Below are positions 22,549 to 31,185 of a DNA stretch of 61,789 bases, in pieces. Positions within the stretch are counted from its first letter, which is position 1. Each line of letters begins with the position of its first letter. The notes beneath the pieces were generated by a model that saw only the letters and a list, made by a program, of their open reading frames with translations, did no database searches and was not told the origin of the DNA. Source of the DNA: Gemmatimonadaceae bacterium (GTDB lineage Bacteria > Gemmatimonadota > Gemmatimonadetes > Gemmatimonadales > Gemmatimonadaceae). The position numbers were made by a program, and so were the translations under genes. The stretch is taken from positions 1 to 61,789 of the forward strand of contig JAICNG010000009.1 in NCBI GenBank assembly GCA_025931335.1, written 5' to 3'.

Positions 22549-24657
22549 ATGCCAGTCGTCGGTACGAACGTCCCGCGCAAGGATGCCGCCGAGAAGGTCA
22601 CCGGCTCCGCGAAGTACGTCGACGATCTCGCCTTCCCCGGCATGCTGCACGCGCGGACCATTCGCTCGACCATCGCGCGCGGGCGCATCCGCGATGTGCG
22701 TCTTCCCTTCGATCGTGCGGGATACACGGTCGTCGATTACCGTGACATCCCAGGCCGGAACGCGGTCGCGCTGATCGAGGACGACCAACCGCTTCTCGTC
22801 GAGCGCGAGATTCGGCACGTCGCCGAGCCCATCGTCCTCCTGGCGCACCAGGATCGCGACGCGTTGCTGCGTGCCCGCGTCGAGATCGAGTGCGAGCCGC
22901 TGGAGGCGATCTTCGACCCGCAGCAGTCGGTCCAGGTACTCAAGGACCTGCGGATCGTGAAAGGCGACGTGGACGCGGCGCTCGCGCGTACCGACGTCAT
23001 CGTGGAGGGCGAGTATCGCACCGGGCACCAGGAGCAGCTCTACATCGAGCCCAATGGCGTCATCGCCGTTCCCGAGAACGGCGGCATCACCGTCTACGGC
23101 TCGCTCCAGTGTCCGTTCTACGTCCACAAGGCGCTCCGTATCGCGTTAGGCTTCCCCGCGGATCGCATCCGCGTGGTACAGACCGAGACGGGCGGCGGCT
23201 TCGGCGGAAAGGAGGAGTATCCATCGGTCATTGCGGCCCACGCCGCGTTGCTCGCGCTCAAATCGAAGCGGCCGGTGAAGCTCGTGTACGACCGGCTCGA
23301 GGACATGCTCGCCACGACGAAGCGGCATCCGTCGATCGTACGGCATCGCACCGGGGTTACGCGCGACGGGGATCTCGTCGCCATGGACATCGACGTGCTG
23401 ATGGACGGCGGCGCGTACGTCACCCTCAGCCCAGTGGTGCTCTCACGCGGCGCCATCCACGCTGCCGGGCCGTACCGCTGCGATCACGTGCGGATCGCGG
23501 CGCGCGCCGTCGCCACGAACACGCCGCCGAACGGCGCGTTCCGCGGATTCGGCGCGCCACAAACGCAGTTCGCGCTCGAGGTGCACATGGAGCGGATCGC
23601 CGAAACGCTCGGCATGGATCCGGCGCGGTTCCGCGAGCTGAACGCCCTGCGGCCTGGCGACACGACCGCCACCGGCCAGCGGGTGGAAGCCGACTGCTCC
23701 GCCCTCCAGGTGCTGGAGCAGGCGGCGCAGCGATCCGATTTCCACGCGAAGCGGGAGCGCTACGCCGGCACGAATCGCGGGATTGGTCTCGCGCTTTTCT
23801 TTCATGGCGCCGGTTTCACCGGCAGCGGCGAGGTGACGCTCGCCTCGCGGGCGGCGCTGGCCACGAGCGAGCGCGGCGTCCGCATCCTCGTGGGGAGCGC
23901 GGAGATTGGCCAGGGCACGCGAACCATGCACGCCCAGATCGTCGCCGACTCGCTCGGCATCCCGTACGACGACGTCGAGACGGCGCTCCCCGATACGTCG
24001 AGCGTGCCTGACAGCGGCCCGACGGTCGCGTCGCGCACGTGCATGGTGGTGGGAGGCATTCTCCAGCGATGCGCGGAGGAGCTCCGAGCCAGGATCGGTG
24101 ATCTCCACCCGGCCGAGCATTTTCGTAGGCACGGACCCACCGTCGTGACGAAGCAGTACGAGCCACCCCACGGCATTCGGTGGGACGACGACACTTATCG
24201 CGGAGACGCCTATGCGACGTACGCATGGGCGTGCGATGTCGCCGAAGTCGAGATGGACCCGGACACGTACGAGATCCGCCCCATCCACTTCACCGCGGTG
24301 CAGGACATTGGCAAGGCGATTCACCCCACGCTGGTCGCCGGACAGATCGAAGGGGGGACGGCCCAGGGGATCGGATACGCCCTGCTCGAGGAAGTCGTTA
24401 TGCGCGATGGGGCGATGGCCAACGCCCAGATGACGAACTACCTCGTTCCCACTACGCTCGACACGCCCACAATGGACGTCGTCATCGTCGAGACGCCGAG
24501 CCACCACGGCCCCTTCGGCGCGAAGGGCGTGGGGGAGATGCCGATCGATGGCCCGGCCCCCGCCATCGTCAACGCGATCCGACACCTCGGTCTCGACATC
24601 CGCCAGATCCCGGCAACACCCGAGCGCATCGCGGAGGCGGCGTGCGTCTCCGTGTGA
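22549..24657 (+). CDS. xdhA: Xanthine dehydrogenase, molybdopterin-binding subunit
   Basis: A 702-residue molybdenum hydroxylase large subunit, first gene of a purine-degradation operon. It starts VVGTNVPRKDAAEKVTGSAK and YVDDLAFPGMLHARTIRS, the family N-terminus. Molybdopterin-binding segments include VQTETGGGFGGKEEYPSVIA at about residue 205, NTPPNGAFRGFGAPQTQFAL at about 325 and EIGQGTRTMHAQI at about 450. The catalytic glutamate lies in GAKGVGEMPIDGPAPAIVNA near the C-terminus. It oxidises hypoxanthine and xanthine to urate with the FeS and FAD subunits encoded next. The gene overlaps the FeS subunit gene by 16 bp. Substrate assignment rests on the urate-degrading neighbours. Confidence 0.92.
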   Translation: MPVVGTNVPRKDAAEKVTGSAKYVDDLAFPGMLHARTIRSTIARGRIRDVRLPFDRAGYTVVDYRDIPGRNAVALIEDDQPLLVEREIRHVAEPIVLLAHQDRDALLRARVEIECEPLEAIFDPQQSVQVLKDLRIVKGDVDAALARTDVIVEGEYRTGHQEQLYIEPNGVIAVPENGGITVYGSLQCPFYVHKALRIALGFPADRIRVVQTETGGGFGGKEEYPSVIAAHAALLALKSKRPVKLVYDRLEDMLATTKRHPSIVRHRTGVTRDGDLVAMDIDVLMDGGAYVTLSPVVLSRGAIHAAGPYRCDHVRIAARAVATNTPPNGAFRGFGAPQTQFALEVHMERIAETLGMDPARFRELNALRPGDTTATGQRVEADCSALQVLEQAAQRSDFHAKRERYAGTNRGIGLALFFHGAGFTGSGEVTLASRAALATSERGVRILVGSAEIGQGTRTMHAQIVADSLGIPYDDVETALPDTSSVPDSGPTVASRTCMVVGGILQRCAEELRARIGDLHPAEHFRRHGPTVVTKQYEPPHGIRWDDDTYRGDAYATYAWACDVAEVEMDPDTYEIRPIHFTAVQDIGKAIHPTLVAGQIEGGTAQGIGYALLEEVVMRDGAMANAQMTNYLVPTTLDTPTMDVVIVETPSHHGPFGAKGVGEMPIDGPAPAIVNAIRHLGLDIRQIPATPERIAEAACVSV

Positions 24658-25064
24658 ACGGGCGCGAGATGGAAGTGGACGCGCCTCCGATGACGCGCCT
24701 GCTCGATGTGCTGCGTATCCACTGTGAGCTTCCCGGAACCAAGGAAGGGTGTGGCGAGGGGGAGTGCGGCGCCTGCACCGTCCTGCTGGATGGTGAGCCG
24801 GTGTGCGCGTGCCTCGTGCCCGCCGCTCACGCCGAGTCCGCGGAAGTCACCACCATCGAAGGGCTCGGCGGAGAGCATCCGCTTCAGCGTGCGTTCGCCG
24901 AGCACGGCGCGGCGCAATGCGGGATCTGCACGCCGGGGATGATCATGGCCGCGCTCGCACTGCCGCCCTCGCCAACGCTCGACGACGTGCGTGTCGCGTT
25001 GGCGGGTAACATCTGCCGTTGCACCGGCTACCACGCCATCTACCGCGCCATACTGCGCGCATGA
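24642..25064 (+). CDS. xdhC: Xanthine dehydrogenase, 2Fe-2S subunit
   Basis: A 140-residue protein with two [2Fe-2S] clusters. The plant-ferredoxin-type cluster is [20 protein letters not shown] with further Cys in VCACLVP. The second, helical cluster is in [15 protein letters not shown] and [17 protein letters not shown]. These match the small subunit of xanthine dehydrogenase and CO dehydrogenase. GTG 24642 is chosen because GGAGG at 24633-24637 precedes it and it restores the usual [11 protein letters not shown] start; GTG 24654, which overlaps the previous stop, is an alternative. Electrons pass from the molybdenum site through these clusters to FAD. Confidence 0.92.
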   Translation: MRLRVNGREMEVDAPPMTRLLDVLRIHCELPGTKEGCGEGECGACTVLLDGEPVCACLVPAAHAESAEVTTIEGLGGEHPLQRAFAEHGAAQCGICTPGMIMAALALPPSPTLDDVRVALAGNICRCTGYHAIYRAILRA

Positions 25065-25885
25065 GAACCGCGGCCGCCTCGCTCGACCTTGTGCGGCCGC
25101 GCTCGGTCGACGACGCGCTACGCTCCATCGCCGATGATCCATCCCTCGCTCCGATCGCCGGATGCACGGACGTCTTCGTGGGCTTGAACGCGGGGACCTT
25201 CGCCGGCACGCGCTTTCTCGATCTGTGGCCGTTGGAGGAGCTGCGTGAGATCGGCATCCGGAACGGCGCGATCTCGATTGGCGCGCTCGCGACTCATACC
25301 GCGATTCAGGAATCGCCTGCCGTGGTGAGCCGGGTTCCGATCCTCGCCGCGGCCTGCCGCGAGATCGGCGGCGCTCAAATTCAGAATCGCGGTACGCTGG
25401 GGGGCAACGTCGCCAACGGCTCGCCTGCGGGCGACACTCTCCCGGTACTGGCGGTCGCCGAGGCGGTCGTCGTGCTTCGCAGCGCGACACAGGAGCGCCG
25501 TATCCCGTTCACATCGTTCTTCACCGGCTATCGGCAGACCGTCCGGCGGCCCGATGAGCTGATCGTCGCATTCGAGCTCCCGCCGCTCGATCAGGTGCAG
25601 TGGTTTCGCAAGGTCGGCACGCGCGCCGCACAAGCGATCTCGAAGGTCGTGATGGCGGTCGTGGGCGGCGAGCGCCCGCGTGTGGCCGTTGGCAGCGTGG
25701 CCCCGACCGTGATTCGTTGCACACGGACGGAAGCGGCGCTCGCCGGCGGAGCGACATTCGACGAGGCGTCGCGCATCGTCGAATCAGAGGTGCAACCCAT
25801 CGACGACCTTCGTTCGACGGCGGACTATCGGCGGCGCGTGTGCGGCAACCTGCTGCGTCGCTTCGGGACGGAGACTCAGCGATGA
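25061..25885 (+). CDS. xdhB: Xanthine dehydrogenase, FAD-binding subunit
   Basis: A 274-residue FAD subunit of the molybdenum hydroxylase complex. It shows DLVRPRSVDDALRSIADDPS, then LAPIAGCTDVFVGLNAGT and, at about residues 105-125, IGGAQIQNRGTLGGNVANGS with PAGDTLPVLA, the conserved FAD-binding loops. A C-terminal CO_deh_flav domain follows (VVMAVVGGERPRVAVGSVAP). The start overlaps the FeS subunit stop as ATGA, and its own stop overlaps the allantoinase start in the same way. Confidence 0.9.
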   Translation: MRTAAASLDLVRPRSVDDALRSIADDPSLAPIAGCTDVFVGLNAGTFAGTRFLDLWPLEELREIGIRNGAISIGALATHTAIQESPAVVSRVPILAAACREIGGAQIQNRGTLGGNVANGSPAGDTLPVLAVAEAVVVLRSATQERRIPFTSFFTGYRQTVRRPDELIVAFELPPLDQVQWFRKVGTRAAQAISKVVMAVVGGERPRVAVGSVAPTVIRCTRTEAALAGGATFDEASRIVESEVQPIDDLRSTADYRRRVCGNLLRRFGTETQR

Positions 25886-27243
25886 GCGAGCTCGTGGTGC
25901 GCGGCGAGCGCGTGCTCGTCGATGGGGCGCTTCGCGCCGCCGCGGTTCACGTTCGCGATGGACGGATCGCCGGCATCGGCGACGCGGGCGACATCGGCGC
26001 GGGCGTCGCCGTTCACGATGCCGGCGATTCGGTGCTCATGGCGGGGCTGGTCGACACGCACGTCCACGTCAACGAGCCGGGACGGGCCGAGTGGGAGGGC
26101 TTCGAGACCGCGACTCGCGCCGCGGCGGCGGGGGGCGTGACGACGCTGCTCGACATGCCGCTCAACAGTATCCCCGCCACGACCACCGTCGACGCGCTCG
26201 AGCAAAAGCGGGCGATCGCCCAGGGCCGTTGCCACGTCGATGTCGGCTTCATCGGCGGTGTCGTGCCGGGGAACACCGCCGACCTGGCTCCGCTGGCTGC
26301 CGAGGGTGTACTCGCCTTCAAGTGCTTTCTCATCGATCCCGGCGTCAAGGAGTTCGCTCACGTCAGCGAGGTCCACCTGCGCGAGGCGATGCCGGAGGTC
26401 GCCTCGTTAGGTCGCGTGCTCATGGCGCATGCCGAGCTGCCCGGTCCGGTAGCGCGGGCGGTCGCGGAGCTCGATGCGTCGGCCGACCCCCGATGCCACG
26501 CGACATGGCTGAGCACACGCCCTCCGGAGGCGGAAGAACAGGCGATCACCCTCCTCGTCGCCCTCGCTCGCGAGACCGGTGCCCGTGTGCACATCGTCCA
26601 CGTGGCGGCGGCCGGAGCCATTCCAATTCTGCGCCGCGCACGTGGCGAGGGTCTTTCCCTTTCCGCCGAAACCTGTCCACACTATCTCGTCTTCAACGCG
26701 GAATCGATTCCCGATGGCGCCACACGGTTCAAGTGCGCACCTCCCATTCGCGAGCGCGAGCATCGGGAGGCACTGTGGGCGGCGCTCCGGAGCGGCGACC
26801 TCGACATGATCGCATCCGACCATTCTCCCTGCCCCCCCTCGCTCAAGCTGCCAGCGGAGGGCGATTGTCTTCGCGCATGGGGCGGCATCGCATCGATCCA
26901 GCTGTCGCTCCCCGCGGTCTGGTCGGGGGCGCCCGCACACGGAGGCACCGTGGCTGACGTCGCCCGCTGGATGAGCGAGCACCCGGCCAGGCTGGTGGGG
27001 CTCGATCGCCACAAGGGCGCGATCGCGGCAGGGCGTGACGCCGATTTCGTCGTGTGGGACCCGGAGGAAGAGTTCGTGGTCGAGGCGAATGCCCTGCAAC
27101 ACCGGCACAAGGTGACGCCTTACGAGGGCATGCGCCTTCGTGGAGTCGTTCGGGAGACGTGGGTGCGGGGCGAACGCGTGTACGATCGCGGTCACTTCGT
27201 TCACGAGCCACGCGGTAAGCTTGTTCGAGCGAGCGCGGCGTGA
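25882..27243 (+). CDS. allB: Allantoinase
   Basis: A 453-residue cyclic amidohydrolase that opens the hydantoin ring of allantoin to allantoate. The metal site begins with GLVDTHVHVNEPGRAEWEGF at about residue 55, and the metal-bridging lysine is expected in GVLAFKCFLIDPGV at about 150. Further histidines are in VLMAHAELPGP and VHIVHVAAAGAIPILRRA, and the aspartate in IASDHSPCPPSLK. GGVTTLLDMPLNSIPATT is typical of the allantoinase/dihydropyrimidinase group. Position between xanthine dehydrogenase and allantoicase settles allantoinase over dihydroorotase. It starts with ATGA overlap and ends in GTGA overlap with the allantoicase gene. Confidence 0.92.
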   Translation: MSELVVRGERVLVDGALRAAAVHVRDGRIAGIGDAGDIGAGVAVHDAGDSVLMAGLVDTHVHVNEPGRAEWEGFETATRAAAAGGVTTLLDMPLNSIPATTTVDALEQKRAIAQGRCHVDVGFIGGVVPGNTADLAPLAAEGVLAFKCFLIDPGVKEFAHVSEVHLREAMPEVASLGRVLMAHAELPGPVARAVAELDASADPRCHATWLSTRPPEAEEQAITLLVALARETGARVHIVHVAAAGAIPILRRARGEGLSLSAETCPHYLVFNAESIPDGATRFKCAPPIREREHREALWAALRSGDLDMIASDHSPCPPSLKLPAEGDCLRAWGGIASIQLSLPAVWSGAPAHGGTVADVARWMSEHPARLVGLDRHKGAIAAGRDADFVVWDPEEEFVVEANALQHRHKVTPYEGMRLRGVVRETWVRGERVYDRGHFVHEPRGKLVRASAA

Positions 27244-28241
27244 CGGACTTCACCGACCTCGTGGACCTCGCGGCCGAGCGCCTGGGCGGGACGGCGGTGG
27301 TGGCGAACGACGAGTTCTTCGCGGCGAAGGAGAATCTCCTGCGAACGCCGCCCGCCGAGTGGCGCGAAGGCGTTTATACCGAGCGGGGGAAGTGGATGGA
27401 CGGATGGGAGACGCGCCGGCGCCGCTCGCCGGGCCACGACTGGTGCATCGTGCGGCTCGGAGTCCCCGGGATCGTGCGAGGGATCGTCGTCGACACGACC
27501 TATTTTCGCGGGAACTATCCCGAGCACTGCTCGCTCGACGGGTGCAGCCTCGATGGAGTACCGTCGGCCGACGCCCTCGCTCGCGAGGCGGCGTGGCGCG
27601 AGATCATACCGAAGACCGCGCTCCAGGGTGACGCGCGCAACACGATCGCCTCGAAAGGAGACAAGCCGGTGACGCACGTTCGGCTCAACATCTTTCCCGA
27701 CGGCGGCGTGGCACGGCTGCGCGTCCACGGCGAAGTGACGCCCGACTGGCCGACGCTCGCGCGCTCGGGCGACGTCGACCTCGCGGCGATGGAGAACGGC
27801 GGGTGGGTGGTCGTATGCAGCGACATGTTCTTCGGTCACCGGCAGAACCTCATCCTTCCGGGACGGTCGACGCACATGGGCGATGGATGGGAGACGCGCC
27901 GCCGCCGCGGCCCCAGCAACGACTGGACAATCGTCAGGCTCGGCCACGTCGGCTCGATTCGCCGCGTGGAGATCGACACCGATCACTTCAAGGGGAACGC
28001 CCCCGGCGCGTGCGCGGTGTCGTGGTGCCATGCCCCCGGCGCGAGCGCCGAGGCGTTGACCTCGGCCGCGGTCACGTGGAACGATCTGCTCCCGCGGACG
28101 AACCTTCAGCCCCACGCGCGCCACCACTTCGAGCGGGAGCTGCGCACGGCCGACGCAGCCACGCACGTTCGACTCGACATCTATCCGGACGGCGGCATCG
28201 CGCGGCTGCGCGTGATCGGGCGTCCAGGAGGCATGACGTGA
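27240..28241 (+). CDS. alc: Allantoicase
   Basis: A 333-residue enzyme that splits allantoate into urea and ureidoglycolate. It has the two jelly-roll repeats of the family: the first with GKWMDGWETRRRRSPGHDW and the second with HMGDGWETRRRRGPSNDW, about 155 residues apart. Each repeat continues into an IVRLG strand and ends in a VRL(N/D)I(F/Y)P(D)GG(V/I)ARLRV segment. GTG 27240 overlaps the allantoinase stop. No ureidoglycolate lyase follows in this operon, so the fate of the product is decided elsewhere. Confidence 0.95.
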   Translation: MTDFTDLVDLAAERLGGTAVVANDEFFAAKENLLRTPPAEWREGVYTERGKWMDGWETRRRRSPGHDWCIVRLGVPGIVRGIVVDTTYFRGNYPEHCSLDGCSLDGVPSADALAREAAWREIIPKTALQGDARNTIASKGDKPVTHVRLNIFPDGGVARLRVHGEVTPDWPTLARSGDVDLAAMENGGWVVVCSDMFFGHRQNLILPGRSTHMGDGWETRRRRGPSNDWTIVRLGHVGSIRRVEIDTDHFKGNAPGACAVSWCHAPGASAEALTSAAVTWNDLLPRTNLQPHARHHFERELRTADAATHVRLDIYPDGGIARLRVIGRPGGMT

Positions 28242-28747
28242 CGATTACGCTCGAGCAGCTCAACCTCCTCCACGAGCTGCAAGCCGAGCGACGATTGCTC
28301 GCGTGCTGCGGATCGAGGGCGTGGGCTCGCGGCGTCGCCGCGGGCCGGCCGTATTACGACTTCGAGCAGCTCCTCGCTACGTCCGATCGCGTCTGGGGCA
28401 GCCTCTCGCCGGACGACTGGCGCGAGGCGTTCGCGCGCCATCCTCGCATCGGCGAGCGCGCCACCGCCGGGCGCAATACGACCGCCGAACATTGGTCCGA
28501 GCGCGAGCAGGCGCGCGCACGCGCGGCGGGCGAGGAGGCGCTCGCCGAGCTCGCGGAGGTCAACGCGGAGTACGAGGACCGCTTCGGGCACGTGTTCCTG
28601 ATCTGCGCCACCGGGAAGACCGCGGATCAGATTCTCGACAATGCGCGGTCCCGGCTCGGAAACGACGCGGACACCGAGCTGCGCATCGCCGCCGAGGAAC
28701 AACGGCGTATCACGCACTTGCGGCTGCGAAAGCTGCTCGACGTATGA
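28238..28747 (+). CDS. uraD: 2-oxo-4-hydroxy-4-carboxy-5-ureidoimidazoline (OHCU) decarboxylase
   Basis: A 169-residue all-helical enzyme that converts OHCU to S-allantoin, following HIU hydrolase. The catalytic segment ARHPRIGERA with the key histidine is at about residue 67. Also visible are the family N-terminus with CCGSRAWARGVAAGRPYYD and the binding segment EYEDRFGHVFLICATGKTAD. GTG 28238 has GGAGG at 28227-28231 and overlaps the allantoicase stop. The order decarboxylase - HIU hydrolase - urate oxidase is tightly overlapped, so the three enzymes should be made together. Confidence 0.92.
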   Translation: MTITLEQLNLLHELQAERRLLACCGSRAWARGVAAGRPYYDFEQLLATSDRVWGSLSPDDWREAFARHPRIGERATAGRNTTAEHWSEREQARARAAGEEALAELAEVNAEYEDRFGHVFLICATGKTADQILDNARSRLGNDADTELRIAAEEQRRITHLRLRKLLDV

Positions 28748-29082
28748 GCGGCATCACCACGCACGTCCTGGACGTCGCCCGTGGGCGCCCCGCCCGTGGG
28801 ATTGCCGTGGTGCTCGAGCGCGTCGGCACACCGCAATCCGCCATGCTCGGCCGTGCGACGACCGACGCCGATGGGCGCGTCACGGCCTTCGCGCCGACGT
28901 CATCGCTCCAGTCCGGCACCTATCGCCTCACGTTCGAGGTCGCGTCGTACTTCGCGACCATGCGCGTCGAGGCCTTCTATCCGCGCGTCGTGGTCGAGTT
29001 CGACGTAGGCGACCCGGCGCAGCACTACCACGTTCCGTTGTTGCTCAGCCCGTTCGGATACTCCACCTATCGTGGGAGCTGA
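28744..29082 (+). CDS. uraH: 5-hydroxyisourate hydrolase (transthyretin-like)
   Basis: A 112-residue transthyretin-related protein that hydrolyses 5-hydroxyisourate to OHCU. The N-terminal signature ITTHVLDVARGRPARGIAVV contains the catalytic His. An Arg-containing segment follows, and the protein ends in FGYSTYRGS, the YRGS tetrapeptide diagnostic of HIU hydrolase rather than hormone-binding transthyretin. HYHVPLLLSPF supplies further active-site histidines. No signal peptide is present, so it acts in the cytoplasm. ATGA overlap joins it to the decarboxylase gene. Confidence 0.95.
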   Translation: MSGITTHVLDVARGRPARGIAVVLERVGTPQSAMLGRATTDADGRVTAFAPTSSLQSGTYRLTFEVASYFATMRVEAFYPRVVVEFDVGDPAQHYHVPLLLSPFGYSTYRGS

Positions 29083-29084
29083 CC

Positions 29085-29924
29085 GTGACACGACTCGGCG
29101 AGAACGGCTACGGGAAATCGCGCGTGCGGCTCGTGAAGGTGAGCCGCCGCGAGGGACGCCACGAGCTGCGCGATCTCACGGTGTCCGTGCGACTCGAGGG
29201 CGAGTTCGAGGACGCCCACGTGCGAGGCGACAACCGTGACGTGCTCCCGACGGACACGATGAAGAACACCGTGTACGCGCTGGCGCGACAGATCGAGATC
29301 GAAGCCATCGAGGACTTCGCCCAGGCACTCGCCACCCACTTCCTCCCCGACAACCCCGCCATCAACCGCGCGCGTGTGACGGTGCGCGAGTATGGCTGGA
29401 ACCGCATCCCCGTGGGCGGGCGGGCGCACCCGCATGCGTTCGTTCGCGGATCCGACGAGGTGGACCTCGCGACGGTGACCGCCGAAGGTGAGAGCGTGCG
29501 CATCGAGAGCGGGATCGACGAGCTCCGGGTGCTCAAGACCACCGGCTCGGGGTTCGAGGGCTACGCGCGCGATCGCTACACCACGCTGCGCGAGACGTCC
29601 GACCGGGTGATGGCGACGGCGATGCGTGTGCGATGGACGTACGGCCTGACGGAAATCTCCCCCGGGGAGGTTCGCGGTCGCGCTCGTGAGACCATCCTCG
29701 AGACGTTCGCCGAGCACGAGAGCCGCAGCGTACAGCACACGGCGTACGCGATGGGCGAGGCCGTACTGGAGCGGTGTCCGGAAATCGACGCCGTCGCGTT
29801 CTCGTTGCCCAACAAGCACCATCTGCTCGTCGATCTGGCACCGTTCGGGCTCGACAACCCCAACGAGATCTTCGTGGCGACCGAGGAGCCGTACGGGTTG
29901 ATCGAGGCGATCGTCAGGCGGTGA
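29085..29924 (+). CDS. Urate oxidase (uricase)
   Basis: A 279-residue cofactor-free uricase that oxidises urate to 5-hydroxyisourate. The start region has NGYGKSRVRLVKVSR, containing the lysine of the catalytic dyad. DVLPTDTMKNTVYALAR at about residue 55 supplies the catalytic threonine and the substrate-binding aspartate. Further family marks are GSGFEGYARDRYTTLRET, a C-terminal LPNKHHLLVDL and the PNEIFVATEEPYG end. Length is slightly below the usual 295-300. GTG 29085 is two bases after the uraH stop with GGGAG upstream. The stop overlaps the end of the convergent aldolase-like gene by 11 bp, which leaves no room for a terminator between them. Confidence 0.93.
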   Translation: MTRLGENGYGKSRVRLVKVSRREGRHELRDLTVSVRLEGEFEDAHVRGDNRDVLPTDTMKNTVYALARQIEIEAIEDFAQALATHFLPDNPAINRARVTVREYGWNRIPVGGRAHPHAFVRGSDEVDLATVTAEGESVRIESGIDELRVLKTTGSGFEGYARDRYTTLRETSDRVMATAMRVRWTYGLTEISPGEVRGRARETILETFAEHESRSVQHTAYAMGEAVLERCPEIDAVAFSLPNKHHLLVDLAPFGLDNPNEIFVATEEPYGLIEAIVRR

Positions 29925-31185
29925 GCACGTCGCGGAAGGGGCGCCCGTCGAGCAGCTCGGCGCGGATGCCGGTGAGCGAGGCGATCGCCGCCCTGTCGGC
30001 GGCCCCGCACGCGATGGCGCGAAGGAGGAAGTTGAGGAGTGCCTGACCGGTCGCGACGTCGTCGGCGATGTCGCGCGGGGCGTCGCCCCCGCCAAGGGCG
30101 TCGAGAAAGTCGGCCAGCCGTCGCGACGCCGCCTCGAGACCACTCACGTAGAAGGCGTAGATCGCCGCGTAGCGGCTGATGAGCTGCGCCGGATGCAGGT
30201 CCCACCCCGAGTAAATCCCCAGCTTCAGCGCGTGCTTCACGTCGCCGTGGTGAAGCCGCCATGCGTCGTGCACCCGCTCGATCGGCTCGGCGGGGAGGAT
30301 CGCCGTCGACCCGTCGCTCACCCGCACGCCGGTGCCGGCCAGAGCCACCTGCATGACGAGTCGCGCGTGCTCACAGGCGGGGTGTCGCTGTCGCTGGTGC
30401 GCCGCGGTAATGCCGATCGCCGCGGTATAGTCGTAGGTGCCCAGGGAGGCCGCGACGAGCCGACCGCGTGCCGCGTCGACCCAGCTGGGGAGCGGGCAGC
30501 GGCCGTCCCAGCCCATCACCGCGCGCGGCGCCTCCACCATGATCTCGATGCGCAGCGTCCCTTCGCTCAGCCCGAGGCGCTTCTCCATCATCTCGAGGTG
30601 GTGCGCGAGGTAGGCGACCTGCTCGGTCACCGTGACCTTCGCGAGAGTCACGATGAAGCTCGCGGGCAGCGTGCCTCCGCTCCCCGCGAGCACGGTCTGG
30701 ACGAAGAGGTCTGTCGTCTGGAGCGATCGCGCCGCCAGCTCGCGTGTGAGCGGCTTCACCCGAATGCCGAACGTGGGAGGTAGCGCGCCCGCCCGCATCG
30801 CCGCGACGGTGGCATCCGCGCAGCGCTCCACCTCCACATCCTCCACCACGGAGGGCTGCGCGCCGAACCCGTCCTCGAAATCGATCCGATAGTCCTCCAC
30901 CGGCTCTACCTCGAGCTTGCGCGCGACGCGACGGTGCACCTCGTCGGCGAACGCGCGCTCGCGCCCGTTGAACACCATGGCGCGAGCGAGTGAATCGCCG
31001 TCGGGCGCAAAGCGGGCGAGCGCATCCAGGGCGCGTTCCCGGATGGAGGGAATGGTGTCGGCGCGGAAGTGCTGCGCTCCCTCGATGAACGACTGCACCG
31101 GCTGCCGTTCCGGGCGCTCACCCGGATGCCGCCGCACGTATTCGTCGTTCGCCGCCTCGAGGCTGCTTCGAGGATGCGCGGTCAC
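29914..31185 (-). CDS. HpcH/HpaI-type aldolase-like protein (DUF6986 family-like)
   Basis: A 423-residue protein. The core resembles the TIM barrel of the CitE/malate synthase superfamily: DYRIDFEDGFGAQPSVVEDV at about residue 100, FGIRVKPLTRELAARSL, LRIEIMVEAPRAVMG and RLVAASLGTYDYTAAIGI, with acidic residues placed as in the metal-binding sites of that group. GTG 31185 overlaps the stop of the DHH gene; longer upstream translation is in a region owned by that gene. In other bacteria such proteins occur near urate genes. Here it ends inside the urate oxidase gene, so cleavage of a ureidoglycolate- or glyoxylate-related compound is an attractive but unproven role. Confidence 0.6.
   Translation of the reverse strand: MTAHPRSSLEAANDEYVRRHPGERPERQPVQSFIEGAQHFRADTIPSIRERALDALARFAPDGDSLARAMVFNGRERAFADEVHRRVARKLEVEPVEDYRIDFEDGFGAQPSVVEDVEVERCADATVAAMRAGALPPTFGIRVKPLTRELAARSLQTTDLFVQTVLAGSGGTLPASFIVTLAKVTVTEQVAYLAHHLEMMEKRLGLSEGTLRIEIMVEAPRAVMGWDGRCPLPSWVDAARGRLVAASLGTYDYTAAIGITAAHQRQRHPACEHARLVMQVALAGTGVRVSDGSTAILPAEPIERVHDAWRLHHGDVKHALKLGIYSGWDLHPAQLISRYAAIYAFYVSGLEAASRRLADFLDALGGGDAPRDIADDVATGQALLNFLLRAIACGAADRAAIASLTGIRAELLDGRPFRDVLTA

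Noticed and set aside
23145-26411. Rare TTA codons in the purine operon as a bldA-like regulatory device
   Set aside because: TTA appears throughout unrelated genes and is tied to a following GG, which points to a DNA motif and not to translational control.
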